From Pararoseburia sp963661325 (GTDB lineage: Bacteria > Bacillota > Clostridia > Lachnospirales > Lachnospiraceae): a stretch of 19,726 bases of DNA. Below the pieces are notes generated by a model that saw only the letters and a list, made by a program, of their open reading frames with translations, was not told where the DNA came from and did no database searches. Of the stretch, positions 6,875 through 14,448 are shown piece by piece; position 1 is the stretch's first letter; each line of letters opens with the position of its first letter. The stretch is taken from contig CAVLBP010000038.1 in the NCBI GenBank assembly GCA_963661325.1, positions 1-19,726 of the forward strand. The letters run 5' to 3'. Both the position numbers and the translations under genes were made by a program.

Positions 6875-7771
6875 ATGGACAACATCATAAATAGTCTGGA
6901 TGCATTCTTTGGAGATTATTTTGGGATCAATTTTCCAGATGTGCAGATCACGGATATCGTGGAAATTATCATCATTGCTTTTTTCATTTACCAAGTTTTG
7001 ATCTGGGTGCAGAACACAAGGACCTGGATGCTTTTTCGAGGACTTCTGGTTGTTGTAGCCTTCTTTATTTTGGCAGCCCTATTCCAGATGAGCACGATCC
7101 TCTGGCTGGGTGAAAAACTCCTCAATGTGGCATTGATCATGGTGATCGTTGTGTTCCAGCCGGAACTCCGCAAAGCATTGGAGGATCTGGGACGACGGAG
7201 GCTTTTTTCCTTCCTTGCCAATCTGGGTGTGGGCAAGAGCATTTCCAAGCGCTTTGAAGATAAGACCATCAATGATACGGTCATGGCATGCTTTGAGATG
7301 GGAGCAGTCAAGACAGGAGCCCTGATCGTGGTAGAAAACCAGATGCGCCTGGATGAGGTGGAGAGAACCGGTATCACTCTGGATGCCGTTTTGACCAGAC
7401 AACTTCTGATCAATATCTTTGAAAAGAACACACCCCTGCATGACGGCGCGATCATTGTACGAGGCGATCGTATCGTGGCAGCGACCTGTTATCTGCCTTT
7501 ATCCGAGAATATGAATTTGAGCAAGGCATTGGGTACCAGACACCGTGCGGCGCTGGGAATCAGTGAAGTCTGCGATGCACTGACGATCGTGGTTTCCGAG
7601 GAGACCGGCAGGGTATCCATAGCACAGAACGGACATCTGACGGAGAATGTGACGGACGATCAGTTAAAAGAAAAATTGATCGAGTTGCAGAATCCGGTCA
7701 AAGATACAGATGAGGAAGATAAACCGCGTTTGGGAAGGAGGGCAAAAGATGAAACAAAGCATAACTCCTAA
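6875..7771 (+). CDS. cdaA: Membrane diadenylate cyclase CdaA
   Basis: A 298-residue c-di-AMP synthase that joins two ATP molecules. Hydrophobic segments lie at about 28-46, 50-70 and 78-95, followed by the DisA_N (DAC) catalytic domain. The two signature motifs are present: DGA at 190-192 (LHDGAIIVRG) and RHR at 222-224 (GTRHRAALG). The linker MVIVVFQPELRKALEDLGR after the third segment is also typical. The C-terminal tail (270-298) is charged and variable. AAGGAG lies just before the ATG. It overlaps the start of cdaR by 23 bases and is followed by glmM, the conserved cdaA-cdaR-glmM order of Firmicutes. c-di-AMP controls potassium and osmolyte uptake and wall homeostasis. Confidence 0.96.
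   Translation: MDNIINSLDAFFGDYFGINFPDVQITDIVEIIIIAFFIYQVLIWVQNTRTWMLFRGLLVVVAFFILAALFQMSTILWLGEKLLNVALIMVIVVFQPELRKALEDLGRRRLFSFLANLGVGKSISKRFEDKTINDTVMACFEMGAVKTGALIVVENQMRLDEVERTGITLDAVLTRQLLINIFEKNTPLHDGAIIVRGDRIVAATCYLPLSENMNLSKALGTRHRAALGISEVCDALTIVVSEETGRVSIAQNGHLTENVTDDQLKEKLIELQNPVKDTDEEDKPRLGRRAKDETKHNS
7735..7741 (+). promoter_or_regulatory. Ribosome binding site for cdaR inside cdaA
   Basis: AAGGAGG seven bases before the ATG at 7749, within the last codons of cdaA. It favours this start over the earlier in-frame ATG at 7710 and implies translational coupling. Confidence 0.7.
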
Positions 7772-8996
7772 GATCAAACGGATGTTTCTAAATAACTGGG
7801 GACTGAAACTTTTGGCACTCGTCTTCTCTATCCTATTGTGGCTGATCGTTGTCAATGTGGATGATCCGACCCAGACTAAGACTTTTACGACCAGTGTTAC
7901 GGTGGTCAATGCGGATGTATTGACCGATGCCGGACGCTACTATGAGATCCCAGAGGGGGGCAATACCGTCAGTTTCCGTGTGACGGCAAAGCGTTCCGTT
8001 ATGGAGCGGCTGTCAGGCTCTGATTTTACGGCGACAGCGGATATGAATTATTTAGAGGATGATTCCCGTGTCCCTGTGACGATCACGGTCAACAATAACA
8101 ACAGCAGTATCACGGTTTCTGCCAAGAGACTGTATCTGCAGGTTGTCATCGGCAATATAATGACGACCAAGCATGATGTGGAGGTCGAGACTAATGGTAC
8201 ACCGGCAGATGGATGTGTGGTTGACAAGACGGAAGTAGATCCTTCCAGTGTGTCTGTATCCGGGCCGGAAGATGTGGTTAGCACCATTGCAAAAGTGGTT
8301 GTGTATGTTGATGTTGATGGCGCCAAAGAGGATTTTGATACGAAGGTGACCTTGCATTTTCTGGACAAAAACAGCAATGAGATTGACCAGAGCCGCCTGG
8401 AAGTTGACCAGGAGACGGTCAGGGTATTTCTGACGGTATCCCATGTCAAAACAGTTTCGGTAGAAGTAGAGACAAGCGGAACTCTGCCACAGGGAATGAA
8501 TCTGGAATCTGTCAGCGTAGATCCGGATTCTATAGAGATTGTTGGTGAAGCAGATGTTTTAAATGAAATCACAGAGATTACGATCAGTGGCAGTGCATTT
8601 GATCTGTCCAAGATTACATCAAGCCTGACAACTACGGTAGATCTTAGCACTTATCTTCCGAGTGGTGCAAAATTGGCTGATGGCAGTACGTCGCAGGCAA
8701 CGATCAAGATTAATATATCCGAAGATGAGACAAAGACTTTTCATGTACCGACTGCCAATCTGACAGTTAAAAATCTGGCAGATGGCAGCAAGGCAGCTTT
8801 TGATGCTGTAACGGTAGATGTAAAGATCAGTGGCAAGGCATCAGATTTAGCAGATCTGGTCGCAGAGAATATCACAGGATCGGTAGATGTCAGTGGGCTG
8901 GCGGCAGGAGATCACAGTGTGGCGGTTACCCTGGATCTGGATAGCGGAATTTCAGCGGCGGCAGCAACGACGAATATAACAATCACAACGGAGTAA
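7749..8996 (+). CDS. cdaR: YbbR-domain regulator of c-di-AMP synthesis CdaR
   Basis: A 415-residue protein with one N-terminal membrane anchor (about 19-36, LKLLALVFSILLWLIVVN) preceded by the typical NNWGLKLLALVFS block and followed by VDDPTQTKTF. The rest is extracytoplasmic and consists of about four YbbR repeats, each a small beta-rich unit. Recurrent phrases are VEVETNGTPADG and VEVETSGTLPQG, and VDPSSVSVSGPEDVV and VDPDSIEIVGEADVL. In Bacillus and Listeria CdaR binds CdaA in the membrane and tunes its activity. The repeats are rich in Thr, Ser, Asp and Val with few aromatic residues, as expected for an extracytoplasmic beta protein. The start is set by the AAGGAGG at 7735. Confidence 0.92.
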   Translation: MKQSITPKIKRMFLNNWGLKLLALVFSILLWLIVVNVDDPTQTKTFTTSVTVVNADVLTDAGRYYEIPEGGNTVSFRVTAKRSVMERLSGSDFTATADMNYLEDDSRVPVTITVNNNNSSITVSAKRLYLQVVIGNIMTTKHDVEVETNGTPADGCVVDKTEVDPSSVSVSGPEDVVSTIAKVVVYVDVDGAKEDFDTKVTLHFLDKNSNEIDQSRLEVDQETVRVFLTVSHVKTVSVEVETSGTLPQGMNLESVSVDPDSIEIVGEADVLNEITEITISGSAFDLSKITSSLTTTVDLSTYLPSGAKLADGSTSQATIKINISEDETKTFHVPTANLTVKNLADGSKAAFDAVTVDVKISGKASDLADLVAENITGSVDVSGLAAGDHSVAVTLDLDSGISAAAATTNITITTE

Positions 8997-9009
8997 AAAG
9001 GAGTTAGAA

Positions 9010-10359
9010 ATGGGAAGACTATTTGGAACAGATGGTGTAAGAGGAGTAGCAGGATCAGAACTTACGATCGAATTGGCTACGAAACTGGGTCAGGCAGGGG
9101 CATATGTCCTTACCAAGGAGCAGGCACACAAGCCGACGATCATCGTAGGCTGTGATACAAGAATATCCGGTGGTATGTTGGCAAGTGCTCTGATGGCAGG
9201 TATCTGTTCTGTCGGTGCAGATGCAATCTTTGCCGGTGTTATGCCGACACCTGCGATCGCTTATCTGACAAGAAAACACAAGGTAGATGCAGGCGTTGTT
9301 ATTTCTGCGTCTCACAATCCAATGGAATTTAACGGCATCAAGTTCTTCAATGGCGAGGGCTACAAGTTGTCCGATGCCCTGGAGGATGAGATCGAGGCTT
9401 TGATCGCCAACGACATGAAGGATATCAATCTGCCGACCGGATCCGGTATCGGCAAGATTGAATACCGTTTCGATATGATCCGCGAGTATGTGGACTTTAT
9501 GAAAAAGACCGTTCCGGTCGATCTTTCCGGCATGAAGATCGTGATCGACTGTGCAGAGGGCGCGTCATATAAGACCTCCGTTGAGACCCTGCGTGAACTG
9601 GGGGCAGAGCTGGTAGCCATCCATACAAACCCGGATGGCACCAACATCAATTCTAATTGCGGATCGACCCATATGGAAGAGTTGCAGGCAAGAGTTGTCT
9701 ATGAAAAGGCTGCCCTGGGGCTGGCTTTTGATGGGGACGCAGATCGTATGCTTGCCGTAGATGAAAATGGCAAGATGGTAGATGGCGATGAGATCATGGC
9801 GATCTGTGCCAATTACATGAAGGAAAAGGGAAGTTTAAAACAGGATACGGTCGTAGTTACGGTCATGTCAAATCTGGGCTTTACCCTGATGGGACAGGAG
9901 AAGAACCTTCACATTGAAAAGACAAAAGTAGGTGACCGCTATGTTTTGGAAAATATGCTTGCAAACGGCTATAATTTAGGTGGCGAGCAATCCGGTCATG
10001 TGATCTTTTTAGATGACAATACAACAGGTGACGGGCTCTTGAGTGCGCTTCATCTGTTACAGGTCATGGTGGATACCGGCAAGCCTTTATCGGAACTTGC
10101 CAAGGTGATGGAAGTCCTACCACAGGCACTGGTGAATGCCAAGGTGCCTAACCATAAGAAAGAAAGTTTTATGGAGTATCCGGAGATCGCCAGTGCCGTG
10201 AAAGAACTGGAGGATAAGTTTGCCGGAGAGGGACGCGTCCTGATCCGTCCATCCGGGACTGAACCGCTTGTCCGCGTTATGATCGAGGGCAAGGATCAAA
10301 AGCAGATCGAAGAAGAAGCCAAGAAATTAGCAGAATTGATCATGAATACAATGTTATAG
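9010..10359 (+). CDS. glmM: Phosphoglucosamine mutase GlmM
   Basis: A 449-residue alpha-D-phosphohexomutase that converts glucosamine-6-phosphate to glucosamine-1-phosphate on the way to UDP-GlcNAc and peptidoglycan. It opens with MGRLFGTDGVRGVAG. The phospho-serine loop ISASHNPMEFNGIKFF has Ser101 at the catalytic position. The magnesium loop is DGDADRM, and the C-terminal phosphate-binding motif is RPSGTEPLVRVM. Length is standard. AAAGGAG precedes the ATG, 13 bases after cdaR. In Firmicutes CdaA, CdaR and GlmM are encoded together and interact; GlmM can inhibit CdaA. Here it is followed after nine bases by an HPr gene rather than by glmS. Confidence 0.97.
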   Translation: MGRLFGTDGVRGVAGSELTIELATKLGQAGAYVLTKEQAHKPTIIVGCDTRISGGMLASALMAGICSVGADAIFAGVMPTPAIAYLTRKHKVDAGVVISASHNPMEFNGIKFFNGEGYKLSDALEDEIEALIANDMKDINLPTGSGIGKIEYRFDMIREYVDFMKKTVPVDLSGMKIVIDCAEGASYKTSVETLRELGAELVAIHTNPDGTNINSNCGSTHMEELQARVVYEKAALGLAFDGDADRMLAVDENGKMVDGDEIMAICANYMKEKGSLKQDTVVVTVMSNLGFTLMGQEKNLHIEKTKVGDRYVLENMLANGYNLGGEQSGHVIFLDDNTTGDGLLSALHLLQVMVDTGKPLSELAKVMEVLPQALVNAKVPNHKKESFMEYPEIASAVKELEDKFAGEGRVLIRPSGTEPLVRVMIEGKDQKQIEEEAKKLAELIMNTML

Positions 10360-10368
10360 GAGGTTGTC

Positions 10369-10635
10369 ATGGTTACACAGAAGGTACAGATTATCAATCC
10401 CACAGGCCTTCATTTAAGACCAGCGGGAATCTTTTGCCAGGAGGCAATGAAATACACATCCAGTATCACGTTTCATTATGGAGCAAGTGGCACAGCCAAT
10501 GCCAAGAGTGTCTTGAGCGTGCTTGGCGCCTGCATCAAATCCGGTGATGAGATCGAGATCGTCTGTGAGGGTGAAGATGAAGAAGAAGCCCTGAAGGCAC
10601 TGGTGGCATTGGTAGAAAACGGATTTGGAGAATAA
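10369..10635 (+). CDS. HPr family phosphocarrier protein
   Basis: An 88-residue HPr. The phosphoryl-accepting His15 is in the motif GLHLRPAG (residues 13-20). The regulatory serine (Ser46 in Bacillus) is present as Ser47 in NAKSVLSVLGACIKSGDEI, so both PEP-dependent His phosphorylation and HprK-type Ser phosphorylation look possible. His15 is followed by Leu rather than the common Ala, and one residue appears to be inserted before the Ser site. It lies nine bases after glmM with AGGAGG at its own start, so it belongs to the cdaA-glmM operon. No enzyme I gene (ptsI) is adjacent. It could be the general PTS HPr or a regulatory Crh-like form; the His makes a working phosphocarrier more likely. 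Confidence 0.9.
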   Translation: MVTQKVQIINPTGLHLRPAGIFCQEAMKYTSSITFHYGASGTANAKSVLSVLGACIKSGDEIEIVCEGEDEEEALKALVALVENGFGE

Positions 10636-10687
10636 AAGTAAAAAGGCTGATTTCTTGCCGCAAGTATAAGAAAGAAGGAATTTAGAA

Positions 10688-12370
10688 ATGTTAAATTATA
10701 AGAGATATAAGAGAAACCCGGTTTTGAATTTCCCAGAGCGTACCTGGCCGGATAAGCAGATTGAAAAGGCGCCGATCTGGTGTAGTGTGGATCTGCGTGA
10801 TGGTAACCAGGCGCTGATCGAGCCGATGAATGTAGAGGAAAAGATGGAAATGTTCGATCTTTTGCTCCGCTTAGGCTTTAAGGAAATCGAGATCGGTTTC
10901 CCGGCTGCATCACAGATCGAATATGATTTCTTACGCAAGTTAGTAGCAGAGAATAAGATCCCTGACGATGTCAAAGTACAGGTGTTGACCCAGTGTCGTC
11001 AGGAACTGGTAGATCGTACTTTTGAGGCGATCCAGGGCATCAAGAATGTTGTGGTTCATATCTACAACTCCACATCTACTCTGCAAAGAGATGTGGTATT
11101 TAACAAGAGTCAGGATGAGATCATTGACATTGCCATCGCAGGAACCCGTATGGTCAAAGAGCATCTGGCAGATTTTGACGGAAATGTGCAGTTGGAATAC
11201 TCACCGGAGAGTTTTACCGGTACAGAGGTAGATTTTGCACTCCGCATCTGTACGGCTGTGCAGAAGGAATGGGATCATGCGACCGATGCACCGATCATCT
11301 TTAACCTGCCTGCGACAGTAGAAATGAATACACCGAACGTATATGCCGATCAGATCGAATGGATGAGCACCCATTTTGAAGATCGGGACAATATCATCCT
11401 GAGTGTGCATCCACACAATGATCGTGGTACCGGTGTTGCCATCACGGAATTAGCCCTGCTTGCCGGTGCAGATCGTGTCGAGGGTACTTTGCTTGGCAAT
11501 GGTGAGCGTACCGGTAATGTGGATATTCTGACGGTTGCTTACAATATGTTCTCCCAAGGCATCAATCCGGAATTGGAGATCGAGGATGTCAAGGAGATCG
11601 TTGAGATCTATGAAAGATGCTGCAAGATGCATGTAGATATGCGCCATCCATATGCAGGTAAACTGGTATTTACCGCTTTTTCCGGTTCTCATCAGGATGC
11701 CATCAACAAAGGCGTACATGCAATGCAGGAGCGTGGAAATGAATATTGGGAAGTTCCGTATCTTCCGATCGATCCGGCAGACATTGGCAGAAAATATGAG
11801 CCGGTGGTCCGCATCAACAGCCAGTCCGGTAAGGGCGGGGTCGCTTTTGTGATGGATACCGTCTATGGCTACAAGCTGCCAAAGCAGATGCAGAGAGAAT
11901 TTGCGGATGTCATCCAGTATATTTCCGAGCAGGAAGGCGGCGAGGTTGAACCACAGAAGATGATGGAAACCTTCAAAAAAGAATACTTTGAAAATAAGAT
12001 GCCATTTGAACTCGTCTTTGTGGATATCGATGATAATATGGCAGATGACGAGACACACGTATCTCTCGACTTTAAGTACAATGGCAAGGCAATCCATTCC
12101 GAGGCGGATGGTAACGGACCGATCGATGCGGTAAAACTTGCAGTCAAGCAGTGTGTACCGCAGGTTGATTTCTCCGTGCTGGATTATAGTGAGCATTCTC
12201 TGGGCAAGGGCTCAGGTGCTAAGGCAGCAGCCTACATTGAGATGCGTGACAACCGCAGCGGAAATATTACCTTTGGCGTGGGCGTTAGTTCAAACATTAC
12301 GAGAGCATCCATTCGCGGTATGTTCTCTGCCATGAACCGGCTTGCAAAAAAGGCAAATGATTATGTATAG
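10688..12370 (+). CDS. leuA: 2-isopropylmalate synthase, long LeuA form
   Basis: A 560-residue enzyme that condenses acetyl-CoA with 2-oxoisovalerate, the first step of leucine synthesis. The HMGL-like TIM barrel begins near residue 30 with SVDLRDGNQALIEPM (Arg37, Asp38, Gln41) and holds the metal-binding HPHNDRGTG at 241-249 and the GNGERTGNVD motif. The start MLNYKRYKRNPVLNFPERTWP and the overall length point to the yeast/actinobacterial-type LeuA (TIGR00970) rather than the 510-residue enterobacterial form. The C-terminal part (from about 430) is the LeuA dimer domain, which binds leucine for feedback inhibition. No T-box leader fits in the 52 bases before it. An AAGGAA site lies shortly before the ATG. 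An assembly gap begins five bases after the stop. Confidence 0.94.
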   Translation: MLNYKRYKRNPVLNFPERTWPDKQIEKAPIWCSVDLRDGNQALIEPMNVEEKMEMFDLLLRLGFKEIEIGFPAASQIEYDFLRKLVAENKIPDDVKVQVLTQCRQELVDRTFEAIQGIKNVVVHIYNSTSTLQRDVVFNKSQDEIIDIAIAGTRMVKEHLADFDGNVQLEYSPESFTGTEVDFALRICTAVQKEWDHATDAPIIFNLPATVEMNTPNVYADQIEWMSTHFEDRDNIILSVHPHNDRGTGVAITELALLAGADRVEGTLLGNGERTGNVDILTVAYNMFSQGINPELEIEDVKEIVEIYERCCKMHVDMRHPYAGKLVFTAFSGSHQDAINKGVHAMQERGNEYWEVPYLPIDPADIGRKYEPVVRINSQSGKGGVAFVMDTVYGYKLPKQMQREFADVIQYISEQEGGEVEPQKMMETFKKEYFENKMPFELVFVDIDDNMADDETHVSLDFKYNGKAIHSEADGNGPIDAVKLAVKQCVPQVDFSVLDYSEHSLGKGSGAKAAAYIEMRDNRSGNITFGVGVSSNITRASIRGMFSAMNRLAKKANDYV

Positions 12371-12375
12371 ACAAG

Positions 12376-12385
12376 NNNNNNNNNN
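12376..12385. other. Assembly gap of ten Ns
   Basis: Ten undetermined bases. The seven bases on each side are identical (AGACAAG at 12369-12375 and at 12386-12392), so two contig ends that share the same sequence were placed next to each other. The true distance is not known. It could be zero, with the repeat collapsing to one copy, or it could be large. Confidence 0.95.
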
Positions 12386-12406
12386 AGACAAGAAAGGGCA
12401 GATGAT

Positions 12407-13291
12407 ATGAAAAAGATACTTGTGACTGGCTGTAACGGACAGCTTGGACGAGCAATTCAAAAGGAATATGCAGGTCAGGTGGAATTTATCCTGACAGATG
12501 TAGCAGAGGGAGAGAATATCACTTCTTTGGATATTACAGATATTGATGCAGTTATGACGCTGGTTTTGGATAAAAAGCCGGATGTTATCATCAATTGTGC
12601 AGCACTCACCAATGTAGACGGCTGCGAGAAAATGTGGGATCTTGCTTACAAGATCAATGCGATCGGACCACGTAATCTTGCGATCGCTGCGACGACAGTA
12701 GGGGCAAAACTGGTACATGTTTCTACCGACTATGTCTTTGCCGGAACCGAGCGTGCGCCACGTACAGAGTTTGACGAGCCGAATCCGATCAGTGCCTATG
12801 GAAAGACCAAGTTAGAGGGCGAGCATTTTGTACGCCAGTTTGCAGAGAAGTTCTTTATCCTTCGTACCGCGTGGCTGTATGGCGATGGCAAGAATTTTGT
12901 TAAGACTATGGTACGTGCATCCAAGACACATGATGAGGTGTCAGTGGTATGCGATCAGTTTGGATCTCCGACTTCAGCAGTAGAACTTGCCAAGATGATC
13001 CATTTCCTGGAAGGAACAGACAATTATGGCATCTTCCATGCAACCTGTGAAGGTGAGACCAACTGGGCAGACTTTACCGAGGCATTCTATAAGAAACTGG
13101 GAATTAAGACCAAGGTCAATCATATTACCAGCGAAGAATATGCCAATATGAACCCGGATGCAGCAAAACGTCCGGCATATTCAAATCTGGATAACTACAT
13201 GCTGCGCCTGACAACAGATCAGTTTGCTATGGCAAATTGGGAAGATGCATTGGATGTCTATTTAAAAGATTTTGACATGGAGAATTGCTAG
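12407..13291 (+). CDS. rmlD: dTDP-4-dehydrorhamnose reductase
   Basis: A 294-residue short-chain dehydrogenase of the RmlD type that makes dTDP-L-rhamnose in the last step of the pathway. The Rossmann loop TGCNGQLG sits at residues 7-14, the substrate region has STDYVFAGT, and the catalytic YxxxK is Tyr131/Lys135 in SAYGKTKLEGE. The later block RTAWLYGDGKNFVKTM and DQFGSPTSA are typical of RmlD. Length is standard. It opens the polysaccharide cluster, 21 bases after the N gap. rmlD is also the first gene of streptococcal rhamnan clusters (gacA). rmlB is four genes downstream, while rmlA and rmlC are not in the window. The next gene starts eight bases after its stop. Confidence 0.95.
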   Translation: MKKILVTGCNGQLGRAIQKEYAGQVEFILTDVAEGENITSLDITDIDAVMTLVLDKKPDVIINCAALTNVDGCEKMWDLAYKINAIGPRNLAIAATTVGAKLVHVSTDYVFAGTERAPRTEFDEPNPISAYGKTKLEGEHFVRQFAEKFFILRTAWLYGDGKNFVKTMVRASKTHDEVSVVCDQFGSPTSAVELAKMIHFLEGTDNYGIFHATCEGETNWADFTEAFYKKLGIKTKVNHITSEEYANMNPDAAKRPAYSNLDNYMLRLTTDQFAMANWEDALDVYLKDFDMENC

Positions 13292-13299
13292 AGGTAACA

Positions 13300-13992
13300 A
13301 TGAAGAAACGACTGGTGATCATACCGGCATTTAATGAGGTCGGTTCGATCGAGAGGACAGTAGAAGATATCAAAAAGAATGCGCCGAGTTTTGACTATGT
13401 CATCATTAACGATCATTCCATGGATGGAACCAAGGAATTGTGTGACCGGCTGGGCTACAATATGGTGACCCTCAGTATCAATTCCGGTATTGGTGCTGCC
13501 GTACAGACTGGATATTTGTATGGACATCGATTTGGCTATGATTATGCGATCCAGATTGATGGAGACGGACAGCACGATGCCAAGTTTTTGGAAAAAATGG
13601 CAGACATCATGGAGGCAGAGGGCATCAATATGCTGATCGGTTCCCGCTTTATTGAAGGAGAGGGATTTCAGTCTACAGGCTTACGCCGTGTGGGTATCCA
13701 CTTTTTTACCTGGCTGATCCGCTTGTTGACCGGACAGACGATCACAGATCCGACCAGTGGTATGCGTATGGTGGATAAGGAAGTCATGCATATGTTTGCC
13801 AATGATTATCCCAAGGACTATCCGGAGCCGGAGACGGCGGTTACCGTTTTGAAAAGAGGGTTTTATGTGAAGGAGATCCCGGTGGAAATGAAAGCCCGAG
13901 CATCCGGAAAATCTTCGATTTCCTTTAAAAAGTCCATTTACTATATGATCAAAGTGCCATTGGCATGTATCATGGCTGCCATAGGTGATTAA
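13300..13992 (+). CDS. GacI-like GT2, polyprenyl-phosphate sugar transferase
   Basis: A 230-residue GT-A glycosyltransferase of family 2. It begins KKRLVIIPAFNEVGSIERT, with the donor-binding VIINDHSMDGT and the metal-binding DGDGQHD (Asp87, Asp89). The block IGSRFIEGEGFQS..RR.GI.FFTWLIRLLTG..ITDPTSGMRM and the ending SISFKKSIYYMIKVPLA are very like GacI/GtrB-type enzymes, which move a sugar from a nucleotide donor to polyprenyl phosphate on the cytoplasmic face. GacI itself uses UDP-GlcNAc; the donor here is not determined. The ATG at 13300 with AGAGG just before it is preferred to a TTG at 13285 that overlaps rmlD. The next gene is its likely membrane partner, ten bases on. Confidence 0.85.
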   Translation: MKKRLVIIPAFNEVGSIERTVEDIKKNAPSFDYVIINDHSMDGTKELCDRLGYNMVTLSINSGIGAAVQTGYLYGHRFGYDYAIQIDGDGQHDAKFLEKMADIMEAEGINMLIGSRFIEGEGFQSTGLRRVGIHFFTWLIRLLTGQTITDPTSGMRMVDKEVMHMFANDYPKDYPEPETAVTVLKRGFYVKEIPVEMKARASGKSSISFKKSIYYMIKVPLACIMAAIGD

Positions 13993-13998
13993 GGGAGG
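13993..13998 (+). promoter_or_regulatory. Ribosome binding site for the DUF2304 gene
   Basis: GGGAGG directly after the stop of the GT2 gene and four bases before the ATG at 14003. It supports this start over a GTG at 13985 lying inside the GT2 gene. Confidence 0.65.
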
Positions 13999-14002
13999 TA
14001 CT

Positions 14003-14383
14003 ATGAGTTTTAGGTTGCAGGTGGTGATCGCGATCGGTGCGATCATAGCCATCTTATATATTGGAAATCTGGTGCGTATCAGACGTTTGGAATTAAAGTA
14101 CGCACTGATCTGGTTTTTTGTAGGAGTCCTCTTATTGATCTTTGATCTGTTTCCGGGACTGCTTCCGATCATGTCACAGGCGCTGGGGATCACGCTTCCG
14201 ATCAATATGCTGACTTTTTTAGGACTTTTGTTTGTCCTGATGATCATTTTCAGCCAGACGATCGTTATCTCCAATCTGACCAGAAAGTGTAAACGCTTGA
14301 CACAAGAGGTTGGCTTGTTGTATAAGAAAGTGGAGGATTTGGAAGAAACTGTGAGAGTTGAGGAAGCAGATCCGACAAAGTAA
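14003..14383 (+). CDS. DUF2304 small membrane protein, GacJ-like
   Basis: A 126-residue protein with three hydrophobic segments (about 5-22, 31-48 and 65-90) and a charged, probably coiled-coil tail (93-126, RKCKRLTQEVGLLYKKVEDLEE). The motif RLELKYALIWFFVGVLLL is characteristic of DUF2304. Proteins of this family are coded next to GacI/GtrB-type glycosyltransferases. In group A Streptococcus, GacJ binds GacI and raises its activity at the membrane. The same pairing is seen here, ten bases apart, so the two are proposed to form one enzyme complex. It has no catalytic motif of its own. The next gene follows after 65 bases with no convincing terminator. Confidence 0.85.
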   Translation: MSFRLQVVIAIGAIIAILYIGNLVRIRRLELKYALIWFFVGVLLLIFDLFPGLLPIMSQALGITLPINMLTFLGLLFVLMIIFSQTIVISNLTRKCKRLTQEVGLLYKKVEDLEETVRVEEADPTK

Positions 14384-14448
14384 GAAATAGATGATGTCAT
14401 CTGTTTTAGATAAATGATAAAGATAAAGTAATCAAGAAGGAGAAGATT

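Noticed and set aside
8048..8650. 200-codon minus-strand open frame opposite cdaR
   Set aside because: It is Ser/Thr/Leu-rich with no recognisable motif and lies fully inside the well-supported cdaR gene; the codon bias of the Thr/Val/Asp-rich plus strand creates it.
10636..10687. T-box or attenuator before leuA
   Set aside because: Only 52 bases are available, too short for a T-box. The small CTTG-CCG-CAAG hairpin lacks a T-tract.
11450..12196. 248-codon minus-strand open frame opposite leuA
   Set aside because: It lies entirely within the conserved LeuA coding region, has an odd His/Ile/Cys-rich composition and no motif, so it is taken as a shadow.
13681..14400. 239-codon minus-strand open frame opposite the GT2 and DUF2304 genes
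   Set aside because: It spans two clear plus-strand genes and shows no family resemblance or ribosome site that stands out.
14389..14402. Palindrome AGATGATGTCATCT followed by GTTTTAG as a terminator before rmlB
   Set aside because: The stem is AT-rich and only five or six pairs with a minimal loop, too weak to support a terminator in a run of co-directional genes.
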